Assembly: GCA_963966185.1 (NCBI GenBank)
Contig: CAWZYM010000418.1
Coordinates: 196,501 to 260,500 of the forward strand
Length of the DNA stretch: 64,000 bases
Reading direction: 5' to 3'
Source of the DNA: Rhabditoides inermis
Taxonomy: Eukaryota > Nematoda > Chromadorea > Rhabditida > Rhabditidae
The stretch's first letter is position 1. Every line of letters begins with the position of its first letter. Positions 30,268 through 42,791 of the stretch are shown here, piece after piece. The notes below the pieces were generated by a model. It saw only the letters and a program-made list of their open reading frames with translations, ran no database searches and was not told where the DNA came from. The position numbers and the translations under genes were made by a program.

Positions 30268-31445
30268 CCTGGGAGTGGCAATGAGTTTTTGTTTGGAGTG
30301 AAAATACTATTCTTGAAATTTAAAAAACAAATTTGAAAATTCATCAAAACTTTTTTTTATCTCAAGGGGGGGCTGCCGCCCCCCCTTGGACCCCCCCGCC
30401 GAGGGGGGCTCTGCCCCCCCTCGAACCTGCGAGTGGTCTAAGGCGCACGGGCGCGCCTACACCCCCTGCTATTCTGCCGTTTCGTCAAAGTGCATTATCG
30501 CGGTTTGAGGTAGTTTTCATACCCGAGGAAGAGGATAAGCGAGTGGTTGAGGGAGTGGTTGAGGGAGTGGTTGAGGGAGTGGTTAAGGGAGTGGTTGAGG
30601 AGTGGTTGAGGGAGTGGACCCCCCTGCCCCCCCTTCGAGTGAATCGTACAGTCTGCTGTGCGTCCGATGCGTCAACGGGGTGCTGCTCGAGGAGGATAAA
30701 ACACGACCAAACAGTAAAATAACAAAAATCACAATCATTCTGAATCAATCCCAAATCCATTACCAATACCGTACCCCGCTGTTTGAATTGTCATCATCAC
30801 TGTGCTACACCATACACCGCACAACGAAACACGATGTTTTTGCGAAACGCGTTTCAAGCGATTATTTTGATATTAAACGCATATCAAAGTGACAAAACGC
30901 GATTAGAACAAAAAAATATAATAAAAAGAAAATGTTGAAACAAACAAAACATGTCCACGACGCATACCCGCTTCATTAAAGCCGATTGCACGCACCAACC
31001 CATTAAAACCCGTGCATTTGATATGTTTAATCACTATTAATCAATCGATATCAATGCAAAACGTATTCATTACATCAGCCCAATCACTCCCCAACACTTT
31101 GCACGCATTGTTCCCTTGCGCAATCATCGATATCATTCGCCATCACCCATTCACACACACACACACTTGCGCTATCGCAGGCCACGCCCCCTCGCTGCAT
31201 CCTCATTGCTCTCTCGCACAGTGCACACACAAGCCCAAGTGGTGTAGTGGTCTAAGGCGCACGGGCGCGCCTACACTCGCCGCACCCACGGGTTCGATTC
31301 CCGGCGCGGGCAAAGGATTTTGCTGACATCTCGGCATCATCACGAGTCCATCAGCCATTGCAAAAGTCGACGAAATATGCAAATGAAGCTTATAGTGGCG
31401 TCACAGAGAAATTTTCCTTACGATATACTATAGGTAGGAGACTAG
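30268..31445 (+). mobile_element. Array unit 8 (long type with deletion)
   Basis: 1178 bp. Starts like unit 4. At about 30427-30462 a piece of tRNA-derived module (GTGGTCTAAGGCGCACGGGC) interrupts the region after the hairpin. The minisatellite is short (30542-30618). At about 30778 the sequence jumps from the CCGTACCCCGC block directly to CTGTTTGAATTGTCATC, deleting the exon cassette. 3' tRNA-derived module 31233-31312. Confidence 0.85.
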
Positions 31446-32466
31446 CCTGGGAGTGGCCATGTTTTTGCTTTAGAGGGAGTGGAAGTATATAAATTTTATT
31501 TGGTTGTGAAAAAGTTTTGAAAATTTTCTAAAAACTTTTTTTCACCTCAAGGGGGGGCTGCCGCCCCCCCTTGGACCCCCCCGCCGAGGGGGGCTCCGCC
31601 CCCCCTCGACCCCCCCTTTCTTCTTTCTTTTTATTGCATCGGGGGGCTGCCGCCCCCCGCACCCCCCGCTTTTGGATTGAGGGAGTGGAAAAAGGAGAGG
31701 AGAGGCTTTAAAACTTGTGCAAACTTCATAAAAGGCATGGGCAAAACATTTGGGAGCAGCGGGATTCGAAACCCGGACACTCACTTACGGCGCCCGCATC
31801 ATAGCCACTACACTACCCGGGACACGTATTCATGTGCTCAAAACCCATTCACTATCCTTCTGACACTTGTCGAAAGAAAGCAAATTATTCTGAGCCAGAC
31901 GGGATTCGAACCCGGCACCGTCTGCTTGAAATGCGGACGCTCTACCGCCTGAGCAATAGTGGCTACGCGCAGCCTCCCGCAAAGCCCGCACTCGTCTCTG
32001 CCCGCTCGGTCACATACACAATACACAGAAATCACTTGCAATCAATCGATATCAATCGATATCTAATCGATATCAAGCATTGACGTATTGCAATAACGTG
32101 TCTAAATAGTTTACCACATGTTCCATCCATTATAGCATCGATTGTACCAGCACACACCCTATTCAACGCCTATTCACACCCATTCACACGCTATCGCCCC
32201 GACGCGCGCTGTCCTCATCGCTCTCTCGCACAGTGCACGCACAAGCCCAAGTGGTGTAGTGGTCTAAGGCGCACGGGCGCGCCTCGATCTGCCGCACCCA
32301 CGGGTTCGAATCCCGGTACGGGCAGAGGATTTTGCTGACATCTCAGCATCGTCCTCGGTCCCCTTGTACCATTACATGATCGAGAAATTTGCATATATGC
32401 AAATTGCGCTTATAGTCGCGTCACGGAGAAATTTTCCTTACGATATACTATAGGATGGGAGACTAG
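31446..32466 (+). mobile_element. Array unit 9 (short type)
   Basis: 1021 bp, essentially identical to unit 5, 4299 bp away. tRNA-derived module 32245-32324. Confidence 0.9.
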
Positions 32467-34518
32467 CCTGGGAGTGGCAATGAGTTTTTGTTTGGAGTGA
32501 AAATACTATTCTTGAAATTTAAAAAACAAATTTGAAAATTCATCAAAACTTTTTTTTATCTCAAGGGGGGGCTGCCGCCCCCCCTTGGACCCCCCCGCCG
32601 AGGGGGGCTCCGCCCCCCCCTCGACCCCCCCCCTCTATTCACATATTCCAACGCCCTGCTATTCTGCCGTTTCGTCAAAGTGCATTATCGCGGTTTGAGG
32701 TAGTTTTCATACCCGAGGAAGAGGATAAGCGAGTGGTTGAGGGAGTGGTTGAGGGAGTGGTTGAGGGAGTGGTTGAGGGAGTGGTTGAGGGAGTGGTTGA
32801 GGGAGTGGTTGAGGGAGTGGTTGAGGGAGTGGTTAAGGGAGTGGTTGAGGAGTGGTTGAGGGAGTGGACCCCCCTGCCCCCCCTTCGAGTGAATCGTACA
32901 GTCTGCTGTGCGTCCGATGCGTCAACGGGGTGCTGCTCGAGGAGGATAAAACACGACCAAACAGTAAAATAACAAAAATCACAATCATTCTGAATCAATC
33001 CCAAATCCATTACCAATACCGTACCCCGCAACCCACCATCACAATCATATCATAACAACAAGTGAGCTAAAGAGAGTTTTATTTGGTCCATTAAACTACA
33101 ACACAACGTATGTTTCGATACTACAAATACACATCAAAATTCTAGTCAATTAATGTAAACAAATTAATAAAATGAGCGTCTACCTTGAACCGTCGAGAGT
33201 GCGTCCGCGTTCGACTTGAGCTTCTTCTTCTTCTAGTCCAGCGACGACGCCCCACACGAGCAGGGAGCAGAACAGGGGAGCCTTGAACAACATGTGACGA
33301 TAGCTCACAAATTGGAAAAAAAAACAATAAAATATAATATACAACATACCTTGAACACGATGGCGTCGATGCGGCAGAAGAAGCGGCCGATTGGAGAGGT
33401 GTTGCTCTGAAAGACACTGTATTGTGCATAGTACAACGATCACAAACATACGACATAAGAAGAACACAGTGCAAAGATCATAGTGAAACGTAAACAAAAA
33501 TAAATGAATAACACGCACCTTGAACGCCTCGGTTCCGTTGCCGCACGACGCAGCCGGCTTGTCCAACTTTGATCACCCTGAAATGAATAATAATAAACAT
33601 GTAGAACACGTTGCGAACTAATAAAACAACAACGCAATACAAAACAACAACAAAATCAACGAAATTCAAAAACATTCGAAATTGCATGATGTGCGAAAAC
33701 GCGACTAAACGAGTGCGACACGCAATACAAACGCATACAGCACGTCAAATTGGTATCGACCAAAATTATAAAACACATTACAACACAAATTACATAATAA
33801 AACATCGCAAAACAAAGAAATAAACAAATCACGCACGCACAGCTGTTTGAATTGTCATCATCGTGCATGGGTGCTACACCATACACACCGCACAACGAAA
33901 CACGATGTTTTTGCGAAACGCGTTCTAAGCGATTATTTTGATATTAAACGCATATCAAAGAGACAAAACGTGATTAGAACAAAAGAATATAATAAAAAGA
34001 AAATATTGAAACATACAAAACATGTCCACAACGCATACCCGCTTCATCGCAGCCGATTGCACGCACCAACCCATTAAAACCCGTGCATTTGATATGTTTA
34101 ATCACAATTAATCAATCGATATCAATGCAAAACGTATTCATTACATCAGCCCAATCACTCCCCAACACTTTGCACGCATTGTCCCCTATATCCCCGTTGC
34201 GCAATCATCGATATCATTCGCCATCACCCATTCACGCACACACGCTATCGCAGGCCACGCCCCCTCGCTGCCTCCTCATTGCTCTCTCGCGCACTGCTCA
34301 CACAAGCCCAAGTGGTGTAGTGGTCTAAGGCGCACGGGCGCGCCTACACTCGCCGCACCCACGGGTTCGAATCCCGGCGCGGGCAGAGGATTTTGCTGAC
34401 ATCTCGGCATCATCACGAGTCTACCAGCCATTACAAAAGTCACAAAAATATGCAAATGAAGCTTATAGTGGCGTTCCGGAGAAATTTCCCTTGCTATATA
34501 CTATAGGTAGGAGACTAG
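32467..34518 (+). mobile_element. Array unit 10 (long type)
   Basis: 2052 bp, near-identical to unit 4. Minisatellite 32732-32868; tRNA-derived module 34306-34385. The 3' third has its own substitutions, for example GCGTTCTAAGCG near 33920, shared with unit 23. Confidence 0.9.
33078..33577 (-). pseudogene. Exon cassette in unit 10
   Basis: Exons 33577-33519, 33406-33350 and 33281-33184; AATAAA at 33083-33078. Same state as unit 4: last two exons open in phase 0, one exon missing, 5' start missing. Confidence 0.65.
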
Positions 34519-35539
34519 CCTGAGAGTGGCCATGTTTTTGCTTTAGAGGGAGTGGAAGTATATAAATTTTATTTAGTTGTGAAATTTTTTTGAAAATTTC
34601 CTAAAAACTTTTTTTTTACCTCAAGGGGGGGCTGCCGCCCCCCCTTGGACCCCCCCGCCGAGGGGGCTCCGCCCCCCTCGACCCCCCCCCCCTTCTTCTC
34701 TCTTTTTTGGTTGCATCGGGGGGCTGCCGCCCCCCGCACCCCCCGCTTTTGGGTTGAGGGAGTGGAAAAAGGAGAGGAGAGGCTTTAAAACTTGTGCAAA
34801 CTTCATGAAAGGCATGGGCAAAACATTTGGGAGCAGCGGGATTCGAAACCCGGACACTCACTTACGGCGCCCGCATCATAGCCACTACACTACCCGGGAC
34901 ACGTATTCATGTGCTCAAAACCCATTCACTATCCTTCTGACACTTGTCGAAAGAAAGCAAATTATTCTGAGCCAGACGGGATTCGAACCCGGCACCGTCT
35001 GCTTGAAATGCGGACGCTCTACCGCCTGAGCAATAGTGGCTACGCGCAGCCTCCCGCAAAGCCCGCACTCGTCTCGGCCCGCTCGGTCACATACACAATA
35101 CACAGAAATCACTTGCAATCAATCGATATCTATCGATATCTAATCGATATCAAGCAGTGACGTATTGCAATAACGTGTCTAATCACTTTACCACATGTTC
35201 CATCCATTATAGCATCGATTGTACCAGCACACAGCCTATTCAACGTCTTTTCACACTCATTCACACGCTATCGCCCGACGCGCGCTGTCCTCATCGCTTT
35301 CTCGCGCTCTGCTCACACAAGCCCAAGTGGTGTAGTGGTCTAAGGCGCACGGGCGCGCCTCGATATGCCGCACCCACGGGTTCGATCCCGGTGCGGGCAG
35401 AGGATTTTGCTGACATCTCGGCATCGTCCTCGGTCCCCTTGTACCATTACATCATCGAGAAATTTGCATATATGCAAATTGCGCTTATGGTCGCGTCACA
35501 GAGAAATTCGGCTTACCACATACTGTAGGTAGAGACTAG
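34519..35539 (+). mobile_element. Array unit 11 (short type)
   Basis: 1021 bp, starts CCTGAGAG (one substitution in the start motif). Minus-strand tRNA-like modules near 34830-34905 and 34970-35041; tRNA-derived module 35321-35399. Confidence 0.9.
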
Positions 35540-36558
35540 CCTGGGAGTGGCCATGTTTTTATGCAAAGGGGAATGGAAATATATAAATTTTTTTTGGTTG
35601 TGAAAAAGTTTTGAAAATTTTCTAAAAACTTTTTTTCACCTCAAGGGGGGGCTGCCGCCCCCCCTTGGACCCCCCCGCCGAGGGGGGCTCCGCCCCCCCT
35701 CGACCCCCCCTTTCTTCTTTCTTTTTATTGCATCGGGGGGCTGCCGCCCCCCGCACCCCCCGCTTTTGGGTTGAGGGAGTGAAAATGAGAGAGGAAAGGC
35801 TTTAAAACTTGTGCAAAATTCATAAAAGACATGGGCAAAAACATTTGGGAGCAGCGGAATTCGAACCCCGGACACTCACTTACGGCGCCCGCATCATAGC
35901 CACTACACTATCCGGGAGACGTTCTCATGCGCTCAAAACCCGTTCACTATCCCTCTGACACTTGTCGAAAGAAAGCAAAACATTCTGAGCCAGACGGTAT
36001 TCGAACCTGGGACCGTCTGCTTGACAGGCAGACGCTCTACCGCCTGAGCAATTAGTGGCTACGCGCTGCCTCCCGCAAAGCCCGCACTCGTCTCGGCCCG
36101 CTCGGTCGCATACACAATACACAGAAATCACTTGCAATCAATCGATATCAATCGATATCTGATCGATATCAAGCAGTGACGTATTGCAATAACGTGTCTA
36201 AATAGTTTACCACATGTTCCATCCATCGTAGCATCGATTGTACCAGCACACAGCCTATTCAACGTCTATTCACACTCATTCACACGCTATCGCCCGACGC
36301 GCGCTGTCCTCATCGCTCTCTCGCGCTCTGCTCACACAAGCCCAAGTGGTGTAGTGGTCTAAGGCGCACGGGCGCGCCTCGATATGCCGCACCCACGGGT
36401 TCGATCCCGGTACGGGCAGAGGATTTTGCTGACATCTCGGCATCGTCCTCGGTCCCCTTGTACCATTACATCATCGAGAAATTTGCATATATGCAAATTG
36501 CGCTTATGGTCGCGTCACGGAGAAATTCGGCTTACGATATACTTTAGATAGAGACTAG
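35540..36558 (+). mobile_element. Array unit 12 (short type)
   Basis: 1019 bp. Minus-strand tRNA-like modules near 35848-35918 and 35988-36058, ATCGATATC block (36140-36175), tRNA-derived module 36340-36418, octamer palindrome near 36480. Confidence 0.9.
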
Positions 36559-38784
36559 CCTGGGAGTGGCAATGAGTTTTTGTTTGGAGTGAAAATACTA
36601 TTCTTGAAATTTAAAAAACAAATTTGAAAATTCATCAAAACTTTTTTTTTATCTCAAGGGGGGGCTGCCGCCCCCCCCTTGGACCCCCCCGCCGAGGGGG
36701 GCTCCGCCCCCCCTCGACCCCCCCCCTCTATTCACATATTCCAACGCCCTGCTATGCTGCCGTTTCGTCAAAGTGCATTATCGCGGTTTGAGGTAGTTTT
36801 CATACCCGAGGAAGAGGATAAGCGAGTGGTTGAGGGAGAGGATAAGCGAGTGGTTGAGGGAGTGGTTGAGGGAGTGGTTGAGCGAGTGGTTGAGCGAGTG
36901 GTTGAGCGAGTGGTTGAGGGAGTGGTTGAGGGAGTGGTTAAGGGCGTGGTTGAGGAGTGGTTGAGGGAGTGGACCCCCCTGCCCCCCCCTTCGAGTGAAT
37001 CGTACAGTCTGCTGTGCGTCCGATGCGTCAACGGGGTGCTGCTCGAGGAGGATAAAACACGACCAAACAGTAAAATAACAAAAATCACAATCATTCTGAA
37101 TCAATCCCAAATCCATTACCAATACCGTACCCCGCAACCCACCATCACAATCATATCATAACAACAAGTGAGCTAAAGAGAGTTTTATTTGGTCCATTAA
37201 ACTACAACACAATGTATGTTTCGATACTACAAATACACATTAAAATTCTAGTCAATTAATGTAAACAAATTAATAAAATGAGCGTCTACCTTGAACCGTC
37301 GAGAGTGCGTCCGCGTTCGACTTGAGCTTCTTCTTCTTCTAGTCCAGCGACGACGCCCCACACGAGCAGGGAGCAGAACAGAGGAGCCTTGAACAACATG
37401 TGACGATAGCTCACAAATTGGAAAAAAACAATAAAATATAATATACAACATACCTTGAACTCGGTGACGACGGGGCAGCAGACGGGCAGCACGTCTCCGT
37501 AGACGAAAGACTGCAACAATTTGTATTACAAAACACAACAACTGAAGTACAACACAAAGCAATTTAGTAACTAATTTAACATAAAACTATATGAAACCCG
37601 ACAAAAAACCAAACACACCTTGAACACGATGGCGTCGATGCGGCAGAAGAAGCGGCCGATTGGAGAGGTGTTGCTCTGAAAGACACTGTGTTGTGCATAG
37701 TACAACGATCACAAACATACGACATAAGAAGAACACAGTGCAAAGATCATAGTGAAACGTAAACAAAAATAAATGAATAACACGCACCTTGAACGCCTCG
37801 GTTCCGTCGCCGCACGACGCAGCCGGCTTGTCCAACTTTGATCACCCTGAAATGAATAATAATAAACATGTAGAACACGTTGCGAACTAATAAAACAACA
37901 ACGCAATACAAAACAACAACAAAATCAACGAAATTCAAAAACATTCGAATTGCATGATGTGCGAAAACGCGACTAAACGAGTGCGACACGCAAGACAAAC
38001 GCATACAACACGTCAAATTGGTATCGACAAAAATTATAAAACACATTACAACACAAATTACATAATAAAAACATCGCAAAACAAAGAAATAAACAAAAAC
38101 ACGCATGCACAGCTGTTTGAATTGTCATCATCACTGTGCTACACCATACACCGCACAACGAAACACGATGTTTTTGCGAAACGCGTTTCAAGCGATTATT
38201 TTGATATTGAACGCATATCAAAGTGAGAAAACGCGATTAGAACAAAAGAATATAATAAAAAGAAAATATTGAAACAAACAAAACATGTCCACGACGCATA
38301 CCCGCTTCATTACAGTCGATTGCACGCACCAACCCATTAAACCCCGTGCATTTGATATGTTTAATCACTATTAATCAATCGATATCAATGCAAAACGTAT
38401 TCAGTACATTAGCCCAACCACTCCCCAACACATTGTCCCCTTCATCCCCGTTGCGCAATCATCGATATCATTCGCAATCGCCCATTCACACTCATTCACA
38501 CACACACACGCTATCGCAGGCCACGCCCCCTCGCTGCATCCTCATTACTCTCTCGCGCACTGCTCACACAAGCCCAAGTGGTGTAGTGGTCTAAGGCGCA
38601 CGGGCGCGCCTACACTCGCCGCACCCACGGGTTCGAATCCCGGCACGGGCAAAGGATTTTGCTGACATCTCGGCATCATCACGAGTCCACCAGCCATTAC
38701 AAAAGTCACAAAAATATGCAAATGAAGCTTATAGTGGCGTTCCGGAGAAATTTCCCTTGCTATATACTATAGGTAGGAGACTAG
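36559..38784 (+). mobile_element. Array unit 13 (long type)
   Basis: 2226 bp. Start like units 4 and 8. The minisatellite contains an inserted GATAAGCGAGTGG repeat and GAGCGA variants (36825-36972). Carries the best-preserved exon cassette. tRNA-derived module 38572-38651. Confidence 0.9.
37184..37846 (-). pseudogene. Best-preserved exon cassette, unit 13
   Basis: Exons 37846-37788 (59 nt), 37675-37619 (57), 37510-37454 (57) and 37387 onward; AATAAA at 37189-37184. Exons 2-4 are all open and all in phase 0: SNTSPIGRFFCRIDAIVFK, SFVYGDVLPVCCPVVTEFK, APLFCSLLVWGVVAGLEEEE and so on to a TAG at 37288-37286. All three introns have GT-AG ends (GTGCGT, GTGTGT, GTATGT donors; CAG or AAG acceptors). 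Exon 1 in the matching phase begins with TGA, and no ATG is found, so the 5' end is lost or lies in an exon I cannot see. I do not recognise the encoded protein with certainty. Position and similarity to the unit 15 exons suggest a common origin with the eL20-like cassette. Confidence 0.65.
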
Positions 38785-40547
38785 CCTGGGAGAGGGAGTG
38801 GATACAAAGGAGGGAGTGAAATGTTTTTGTTTAACGAAAGAAAAAAAAGTTTTGAAAAAAATGCTCTCAACTTTTTTTTACCTCAAAGGGGGGGCTGCCG
38901 CCCCCCCTTGGACCCCCCCGCCGAGGGGGGCTCCGCCCCCCCTCGACCCCCCCTTTCTTCTCTCTTTTTTGGTTGCATCGGGGGGCTACCGCCCCCCGCA
39001 CCCCCCGCCTTTTTCTCTCTTGTTTTGATTGCATCGGGGGGCTGCCGCCCCCCGCACCCCCCGCTTTTGGGTTGAGGGAGTGTAAAAGAGAGAGGAAAGG
39101 CTTTAAAACTTATGCAAAAATCATAAAGACATGGGCAAAAACGTTTGGGAGCAGCTGGATTTGAACCCCGGACACTCACTTGACACGCCCGCATCATAGC
39201 CACTACACTATCCGGGAGACGTTCTCATGCGCTCAAAACGCATTCACTATCCCCCTGACTCAATAGCAAGAACGGCAAAACATTTTGGGAGAAGCGGGGT
39301 TCGAACCCCGGTCACTCACTTGCCGTGCCCGCATTATAGCCACTACACTACCAGAGACACGTTCACATGTGCTCAAAACCCATTCACTATCCCCCTGACT
39401 CAATAGCACGAACGGCAAAACATTTTGGGAGAAGCGGGGTTCGAACCTCGGTCACTCACTTGCCGTGCCCGCATCGTAGCCACTACACTACCGGGGAGAC
39501 CATTTCATGTGCTCAAAACCCATTCACCATCCCCTTGCGTCACTTCAAAGACAACAAAACATTTTGGGAGATGCGGGATTCGAACCTCGGTCACTCACTT
39601 GACACGCCCGCATCATAGCCACTACACTACCGGGGACACATTCTCATGTCCTCAAAACCCATTCACTATCCTTCTGACAACGTAACAAAGAAAACAAAAC
39701 ATTTTGGCTGAGACGGGATCCGAACCCGGGAACGTCTGCTTGACAGGCTGACGCTCTACCGCCTGAGCAATAGTGGCTACGCGCTGGCTGCCGCAAAGCC
39801 CGTACTCGTCTCTGCCCGCTCGTTCGCATGCACAATGTAGAGAAATTACTTGCGATCAATCGATATCAATCGATATCAACCGATATCATTGCAAAACGTA
39901 TTCAATACATTACCGCAATCACTTCATAGTACAAAAAATCACTTGCAAACAATCGATATCAATCGATATCAACCGATATCAATGCAAAACGCATTCAATT
40001 CATTAGCGCAATCACTTCATAGTACAAAAATCACTTGCAAACAATCGATATCAACCGATATCAATGCAAAACGTATCCAATAGCCCAATCACTCCCCAAC
40101 ACATTCCACACATTGCCCCCTTCTGTAACGCACTCGTTGCAATTAATCAAAAACAATCGATATCAATCTATAACGTGTTGCCCTAACATGTCTACACACT
40201 ACCCAATATGTTTCATCAATCATAGCATCGATTGTACCAGCACACACATCCTATTCACTCCCATTGACACTCATTCACACGCTATCGCCCGACGCGCGCT
40301 GTCCTCATTGCTCTCTCGCGCTCTGCTCGCACAAGCCCAAGTGGTGTAGTGGTCTAAGGCGCACGGGCGCGCCTACACTCGCCACACCCACGGGTTCGAA
40401 TCCCGGCGCGGGCAAAGGATTTTGCTGACATCTCGGCATCATCACGAGTCCACCAGCCATTACAAAAGTCGCCGTAATATGCAAATGAAGCTTATAGTGG
40501 CGTTCCGGAGAAATTTCCCTTGCTATATACTATAGGTAGGAGACTAG
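38785..40547 (+). mobile_element. Array unit 14 (short type, expanded)
   Basis: 1763 bp. Double hairpin plus two further G/C hairpins. Five minus-strand tRNA-like modules in tandem (near 39150-39220, 39288-39356, 39428-39499, 39566-39637 and 39705-39778), the first four about 138 bp apart. Then three ATCGATATC blocks of about 110 bp (39850-40075) and the tRNA-derived module 40335-40414. Shows that the inner modules can themselves multiply. Confidence 0.85.
39288..39778 (-). repeat. Tandem tRNA-like modules in unit 14
   Basis: Minus-strand modules with GTGTAGTGGCTAT (A box) and GGTTCGAACC (B box). The module at 39288-39356 has a perfect five-pair T stem (CGGGG/CCCCG), but the anticodon stem does not pair. 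The last one (39705-39778) is of the other type (TTGCTCAGGCGGTAGAGCGT). None is called as a working tRNA. Confidence 0.7.
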
Positions 40548-42791
40548 CCTGGGAGAGGGAGTGGATACAAGTTTTGGAATGAAAATGAAAAGTATTTTTA
40601 TTTTGGTAGAAAAAAGTTATTTTGGTAGAAAAAAGAAAAAAATGGTCTCAACTTTTTTTTACCTCAAGGGGGGGCTGCCGCCCCCCCTTGGACCCCCCGC
40701 CGAGGGGGGCTCCGCCCCCCCTCGACCCCCCTCTATACAGTTCTATATTCTCCCTGCTATGCGTCCGATACGTCAAAGTGCGATATCGAGGGTTGCGGTA
40801 GTTTTCATATCCGAGACAGTGGATAAGCGAGTGGTTGAGGGAGTGGTTGAGGGAGTGGTTGAGGGAGTGGTTGAGGGAGTGGTTGAGGGAGTGGTTGAGG
40901 GAGTGATTGAGAAAGTGGTTGAGGGAGTGGTTGAGGGAGTGAACCGCCCCCCCCCCCCTCACCGAGTACAGTCTGCTGTGCGTCCGATGCGTCAACGGGG
41001 TGCTGCTCGAGGAGGATAAAACACGACCAAACAGTAAAAAAACAAAAGTCACAACCATTCTGAATCAATCCCAAATCCATTACCAATACCGTACCCCGCA
41101 ACCCACCATCACAATCATATCATAACACCAAGTAAGGGTGCAGATCGAGGAGAAGCGAAAAAACCAAACAGTAAACATATAGCTACATTATCAATCGTAC
41201 AACCCAAATCCACAACCTAATCACACCCATAACCCACCGCAATCATAAAAGGAAAACAACCAAGTAAGCTAAAGAGGTTTTTATTTGCGCCAAGAAACTA
41301 CAACGTGATTTGCATATACAATAAATCCAAAAGTGTTCAAATGTAAAGGAAAAGTAAAAACAGGAATACCTTTAAAAAATAAGAACTCCTTCGTCTTGCG
41401 CTGCTTCTCGTCGTGGACACGTCGAGAACTTGTTCGGCAAGGGCGTCTGAACAAGAAGTTATCCTCGGACAAAAATAAGGCATATTATTATTATAACACA
41501 CCTTGAACTTGGTGACGACATCGATGGGGCAGCAGATGACGACGCAGACCTTAAAAAAATTACTCACCTCCTTTATCGAGAGGATCTCTCCGCTGGCCTT
41601 CTTCAAATGACGAAGCATGAACACGTACCTGAACATCGTTGGAAGCGAAGATCTTCTCCTTCTCGCTCGGCAGCATGCGGCCAAACACGATGTACTGCTT
41701 CAGAACCTCTCCCTTAGCCTCGATCGGCATGATGAACCCTGCATGTTACATTTGAAACATACATGACAAAATTGCTATAAAATACCCACCTTGAACGGGT
41801 CGTAGTTGCTGGTGGCGCGGCGCATGGGCTTGTCTAACTTTGAACACCCTGAAACAAATAATAATAAACATGTAGAACACGTTGCGAACTAATAAAACAA
41901 CAACGCAATACAAAACAACAACAAAATCAACGAAATTCAAAAACATTCGAAATTGCATGATGTGCGAAAACGCAACTAAACGAGTGCGACACGCAATACA
42001 AACGCATACAGCACGTCAAATGAGTATCGACAAAAATTATAAAACACATTGCAACACGAATCATATTATAAAAACATCGAAAAACAAAGAAATAAACAAA
42101 AACACGCACGCCCAGCTGATTGAATTGTCATCATCACTGTGCTACACCATACACCGCACAACGAAACACGATGTTTTTGCGAAACGCGTTTCAAGCGATT
42201 ATTTTGATATTAAACGCATATCAAAGAGACAAAACGTGATTAGAACAAAATAATATAATAAAAAGAAAATATTGAAACATACAAAACATGCCCACAACGC
42301 ATACCCGCTTCATTACAGTCGATTGCACGCACCAACCAATTAAAACCCGTGCACTGATGCGTTTAATCACTATTAATCAATCGATATCAATGCAATTACT
42401 ATTCAATACACATGCCCAATCACTCCCCAACACTTTGCACACATTGTCCCCTTCATCCTCGTTGCGCAATCATCGATATCATTCGCCATCACCCATTCAC
42501 ACCCATTCACACACACGCTATTGCAGGCCACGCCCCCTCGCTGCCACCTCATTGCTCTCTCGCGCTGTGCTCTCGCAAGCCCAAGTGGTGTAGTGGTCTA
42601 AGGCGCACGGGCGCGCCTACACTCGCCGCACCCACGGGTTCGATTCCCGGCGCGGGCAAAGGATTTTGCTGACATCTCAGCATCATCACGAGTCCACCAG
42701 CCATTACAAAAGTCGCCGTAATATGCAAATGAAGCTTATAGTGGCGTCACAGAGAAATTTCCCTTGCTATATACTATAGGTAGGAGACTAG
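40548..42791 (+). mobile_element. Array unit 15 (long type with eL20-like cassette)
   Basis: 2244 bp. Double hairpin, minisatellite 40830-40940, then a different cassette containing an eL20-like segment; tRNA-derived module 42579-42658. Unit 22 is a near copy. Confidence 0.9.
41280..41848 (-). pseudogene. Ribosomal protein eL20 (RPL18A)-like gene fragment, unit 15
   Basis: Minus-strand exons: 41848-41790 (…LDKPMRRATSNYDPFK), then 41738-41629 containing ATG at 41730 and reading MPIEAKGEVLKQYIVFGR, MLPSEKEK, IFASNDVQ. After a one-base frame change comes YVFMLRHLKKASGEILSIKE up to a GTGAGTAA donor at 41567. Family features: Y-x-V-x-GR-x-LP near the start, IFA-x-N, then KK-A-S-GEI, in the order found in eL20, the large-subunit ribosomal protein. 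Residues between IFAxN and YVF are missing and the frame is broken. Further exon 41549-41502 (VCVVICCPIDVVTKFK, phase 0). AATAAA at 41285-41280. The next eL20 piece fits 17081-17125 in phase 0. Confidence 0.6.
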
